A stretch of 64,000 bases of DNA, from NCBI RefSeq assembly GCF_900115345.1, contig NZ_FOWC01000009.1, positions 1 through 64,000 on the forward strand, written 5' to 3'. Made by a program: the position numbers and the translations under genes. This DNA is from Amycolatopsis rubida. Lineage in GTDB: Bacteria > Actinomycetota > Actinomycetes > Mycobacteriales > Pseudonocardiaceae. The notes under the pieces were generated by a model. The model did not search any database. It was not told the origin of the DNA and saw only the letters and a list, made by a program, of their open reading frames with translations. Below are positions 62,034 to 64,000 of this stretch, piece by piece (position 1 is the first letter of the stretch; each line of letters opens with the position of its first letter).

Positions 62034-62498
62034 TCAGCAGTAAAACGCGCAAGTGGCCCCCACCGCCGACAACGACACAAAGAACCACACCAAGAAAATC
62101 ACCGCCGGAATAGCCGCCAGGATCCCGCAAACCAGCCCGGCGATCCCCATCCCCTGCCCGGTCCACCCGGGCTTCCCGCCCTGCACCATCCCGGCCCACG
62201 ACAGCCCGATCGCGGTAATCGCCGCGACCACGTCAAAGAACGGAACCCAGAAGAAGATCAACGCGACGATCCCGACCACCATCCCGGCGATCGCGAGCCC
62301 GCTGGTCTTCAACGGCGCGCCCCCCGGATACGGAGCCGCATACGGCGCCCCGTACATCGGCGCTCCATAGGGTGCCGGCGCGTATCCCGGCGTGGGCGTG
62401 GGCCCGGACGGATACCCAGGCGAGGGCACCGGCCCGGAAGGATGCCCCTGCGCCGGGTCCTGGCCGGGATAAGGCTGCTGCTGATAAGGGTCCGTCAT
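62034..62498 (-). CDS. DUF4190-type membrane protein
   Basis: A 154-residue protein. The first 60 residues are a low-complexity Pro/Gly/Tyr/Gln tail (PYGAPMYGAPYAAPYPGGAP). Two or three membrane segments follow: LAIAGMVVGIVALIFFWVPF, a loop GMVQGGKPGWTGQGMGIAGL and GILAAIPAVIFLVWFFVSLS. Such proteins are common in actinomycetes and their role is unknown. It is on the same strand downstream of the sugar ABC permeases, 91 bases away. Confidence 0.85.
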   Translation of the reverse strand: MTDPYQQQPYPGQDPAQGHPSGPVPSPGYPSGPTPTPGYAPAPYGAPMYGAPYAAPYPGGAPLKTSGLAIAGMVVGIVALIFFWVPFFDVVAAITAIGLSWAGMVQGGKPGWTGQGMGIAGLVCGILAAIPAVIFLVWFFVSLSAVGATCAFYC

Positions 62499-62589
62499 GG
62501 CTGCACTCCTGCTACGACTGTGGCGACGGTGAGTCGTCGGCGGCTAACGGCGAAACGCTACGCGCGGTCGCCGGTCGATGTGACGGTTT

Positions 62590-63408
62590 TCAGCCTTTCA
62601 ACCCGGATTCGGTGACCCCGCGTACCAGATATCGCTGGAGGAACGCGAAGAGCGCCGCGATCGGCACGATCGACAGCAACGCGGCCAGGAACAGCAGGTT
62701 CAGCTGCGGGTTCTGCGCGGTCAGCAGCCCGGACAGGGCGACCTGCACCGTCCACGAGTCCGGCGACTGCGCGATGATCAGCGGCCACAGGAACGCGTTC
62801 CAGCTGCCGATCACGGTGATCACCGCGATCGCCGCGAAGAAGCCCCGCGAGTTCGGCACCACGATCTTGCGGAAGACGCCCCAGCGGGACAGGCCGTCAA
62901 CGCGGCCGGCGTCTTCCAGTTCCTTCGGGAAGTCCAGGAAGTACTGCCGGAACAGGAAAACGCTGAACGCGCTGAACAGGCCGGGGATGACCAGGCCGCG
63001 GAAATCCGAGAGCCAGCCGAGCGTCGACACCACCACGAAACTCGGCACGAACGTCACCGACGTCGGGATCATCAGCGTCGCCAGCACCGCGTAGAACACC
63101 GGCTTCGAGTAGCGGTAGGGCACCCGCGCCAGGCCGTAGCCAGCGAGCGAGCACACCACCAGCAGGCCCACGGTTTGCAGCACCGCGACGACGACCGAGT
63201 TCACGATGCTGCGCGCGAACGGCACGTCCTGCTGGTCGAACAGCTTCGTGAAGTTCTCCCAGTGGATCTGCTTCGGCCACAGCGTCCAACCGGGCGCGGT
63301 GAGCTCCGCGCGCGAGGCGAGACCGTTGCGCAGCAACAGGTAGAACGGCAGCAGGAAGAGGATCGCGGACACGGCAAGCGCTGTCCAGCGAAGCACCGCG
63401 CGGATCAT
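62590..63408 (-). CDS. Carbohydrate ABC transporter permease (MalG type)
   Basis: A 272-residue permease with six membrane segments. The EAA motif LEDAGRVDGLSRWGVFRKIV is the contact with the ATPase, which is not in the window. The ATG overlaps the stop of the next permease (ATGA, 63405-63408). It imports a sugar or sugar-phosphate with a binding protein encoded upstream, outside the window. There is no own terminator before the DUF4190 gene, but a ribosome-site-rich gap. Confidence 0.93.
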   Translation of the reverse strand: MIRAVLRWTALAVSAILFLLPFYLLLRNGLASRAELTAPGWTLWPKQIHWENFTKLFDQQDVPFARSIVNSVVVAVLQTVGLLVVCSLAGYGLARVPYRYSKPVFYAVLATLMIPTSVTFVPSFVVVSTLGWLSDFRGLVIPGLFSAFSVFLFRQYFLDFPKELEDAGRVDGLSRWGVFRKIVVPNSRGFFAAIAVITVIGSWNAFLWPLIIAQSPDSWTVQVALSGLLTAQNPQLNLLFLAALLSIVPIAALFAFLQRYLVRGVTESGLKG

Positions 63409-64000
63409 GTCGCGCTCCGATCGAACCGGAAAAGCTTGCCCTGGAGGAGAGTCACCGCGGCGATCAGCAGCGCCAGGATGATCGCGCCCGCGCTGCCGCG
63501 GCCAAGATCCTGGCCGCCGGAGCCGAGGGAGGTGTAGTAGAGGTACACCAGCGGCGGCCGCGCGAACGGCGGGTAACCCCGGGAATCACCCATGATGTTG
63601 TAGAACTCGTCGAACGCCTGATAGGCGTTGATCAGATTCAGCAGCAGCACGGCCACCGACGTCGCGCGCAGCTGCGGCAGCGTGATGTGCCGGAAAACCT
63701 GCCAACCCGGCTTCGCGCCGTCGAGCCACGCCGCTTCGTACAGATGCCGCGGAATCCGCTGCAGCGCGGCGAGGAACAGGATCATGTAGAAGCCGAGCTG
63801 TAGCCACAGCCGGGCGGTCACCAGCACGACCCAGTACAGCGGCGGGTGCACGGTGCCGGTCCACGCCACCGGGTCGATGCCGAAGACGCCGAGCACGGTG
63901 TTCGCGAGACCGTAGCGGACGCCGGAGAACAGCGACGTCTTCCAGATCAGCGACGCCACCACGTACGAGCACGCGAAGGGCAGGAAGAACACCGAACGGA
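63405..64000 (-). CDS. Carbohydrate ABC transporter permease (MalF/UgpA type), partial
   Basis: The C-terminal 198 codons of a permease; the start is beyond base 64000. The EAA motif LYEAAWLDGAKPGWQVFRHI and the end QGKLFRFDRSAT are seen. FNIMGDSRGYPP-like and VYLYYTSLGSGGQDLGRGSA segments form the last loops. It is paired with the MalG-type permease through an ATGA overlap. The substrate cannot be told from the permeases alone. Confidence 0.93.
   Translation of the reverse strand, partial: RSVFFLPFACSYVVASLIWKTSLFSGVRYGLANTVLGVFGIDPVAWTGTVHPPLYWVVLVTARLWLQLGFYMILFLAALQRIPRHLYEAAWLDGAKPGWQVFRHITLPQLRATSVAVLLLNLINAYQAFDEFYNIMGDSRGYPPFARPPLVYLYYTSLGSGGQDLGRGSAGAIILALLIAAVTLLQGKLFRFDRSAT

Overview
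The window is high-GC chromosomal DNA from an actinomycete, most likely Amycolatopsis or a close relative in Pseudonocardiales. This is inferred from gene content: the septation protein SepH, a DUF2537 protein, DUF3558-type lipoprotein remains, a mycothiol-dependent formaldehyde dehydrogenase (MscR), an IdeR-type iron box, many GTG/TTG starts and very frequent 4-base GTGA/ATGA stop-start overlaps. I see no rRNA, tRNA, CRISPR array, transposase, integrase, phage gene or origin.

Layout. 0-8 kb is housekeeping: superoxide dismutase (cut by the window edge), iron-regulated heme oxygenase, a TetR regulator, a GCS2-family ligase, a SpoU RNA methylase, DUF2537, MmcQ/YjbR, SepH and SerC. 8.5-13.4 kb is one minus-strand operon: ABC-2 exporter, sensor kinase, LuxR-type response regulator and a beta-lactamase-fold hydrolase. 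13.5-15.9 kb holds an EphD-like hydrolase/dehydrogenase fusion with its own TetR gene, then a short citrate synthase. 17.4-18.3 kb is decayed DNA (a DUF3558 lipoprotein and a partner). 18.4-22.9 kb is a ureABCFGD urease operon without ureE, followed by pdxH.

24-33 kb is transport and small-molecule metabolism: an MFS exporter, a lipoprotein, then an unusual group of cyclase/hydrolase, TPP enzyme and class-V PLP enzyme flanked by two amino-acid permeases. 33-37 kb holds a TetR/SDR divergon with twin operators and a TetR/tandem metallo-hydrolase operon with a third, decayed metallo-hydrolase beside it. 37-47 kb holds a mutarotase-like protein, a GNAT, an amidohydrolase, an NmrA-like/Uma2 pair joined by a frameshift, an HxlR regulator, an acyl-CoA dehydrogenase/TetR divergon, a PfkB kinase, the main citrate synthase and a photolyase. 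47.3-48.65 kb is a gene graveyard with remains of about five genes. 48.6-51 kb is an XRE/ABC exporter operon.

51-57.4 kb holds a TetR-glpD operon divergent from an alkyl-DHAP-synthase-like flavoprotein, a methyltransferase, and mscR with a YGSN-motif protein that seems to start at CTG. 57.4-64 kb holds a DUF664 remnant, a secreted C39-like peptidase, a thioesterase, a Tat-exported phosphoesterase, a DUF4190 membrane protein and two sugar ABC permeases running off the end.

The most notable signals beyond ordinary genes are a family of exactly 47-nt palindromic intergenic elements (three copies), well-defined palindromic operators at several TetR genes, the cyclase/TPP/PLP/permease group as a possible uncharacterised pathway, a degenerate-active-site SDR, and several multi-frameshift pseudogenes that can be reconstructed across frames.
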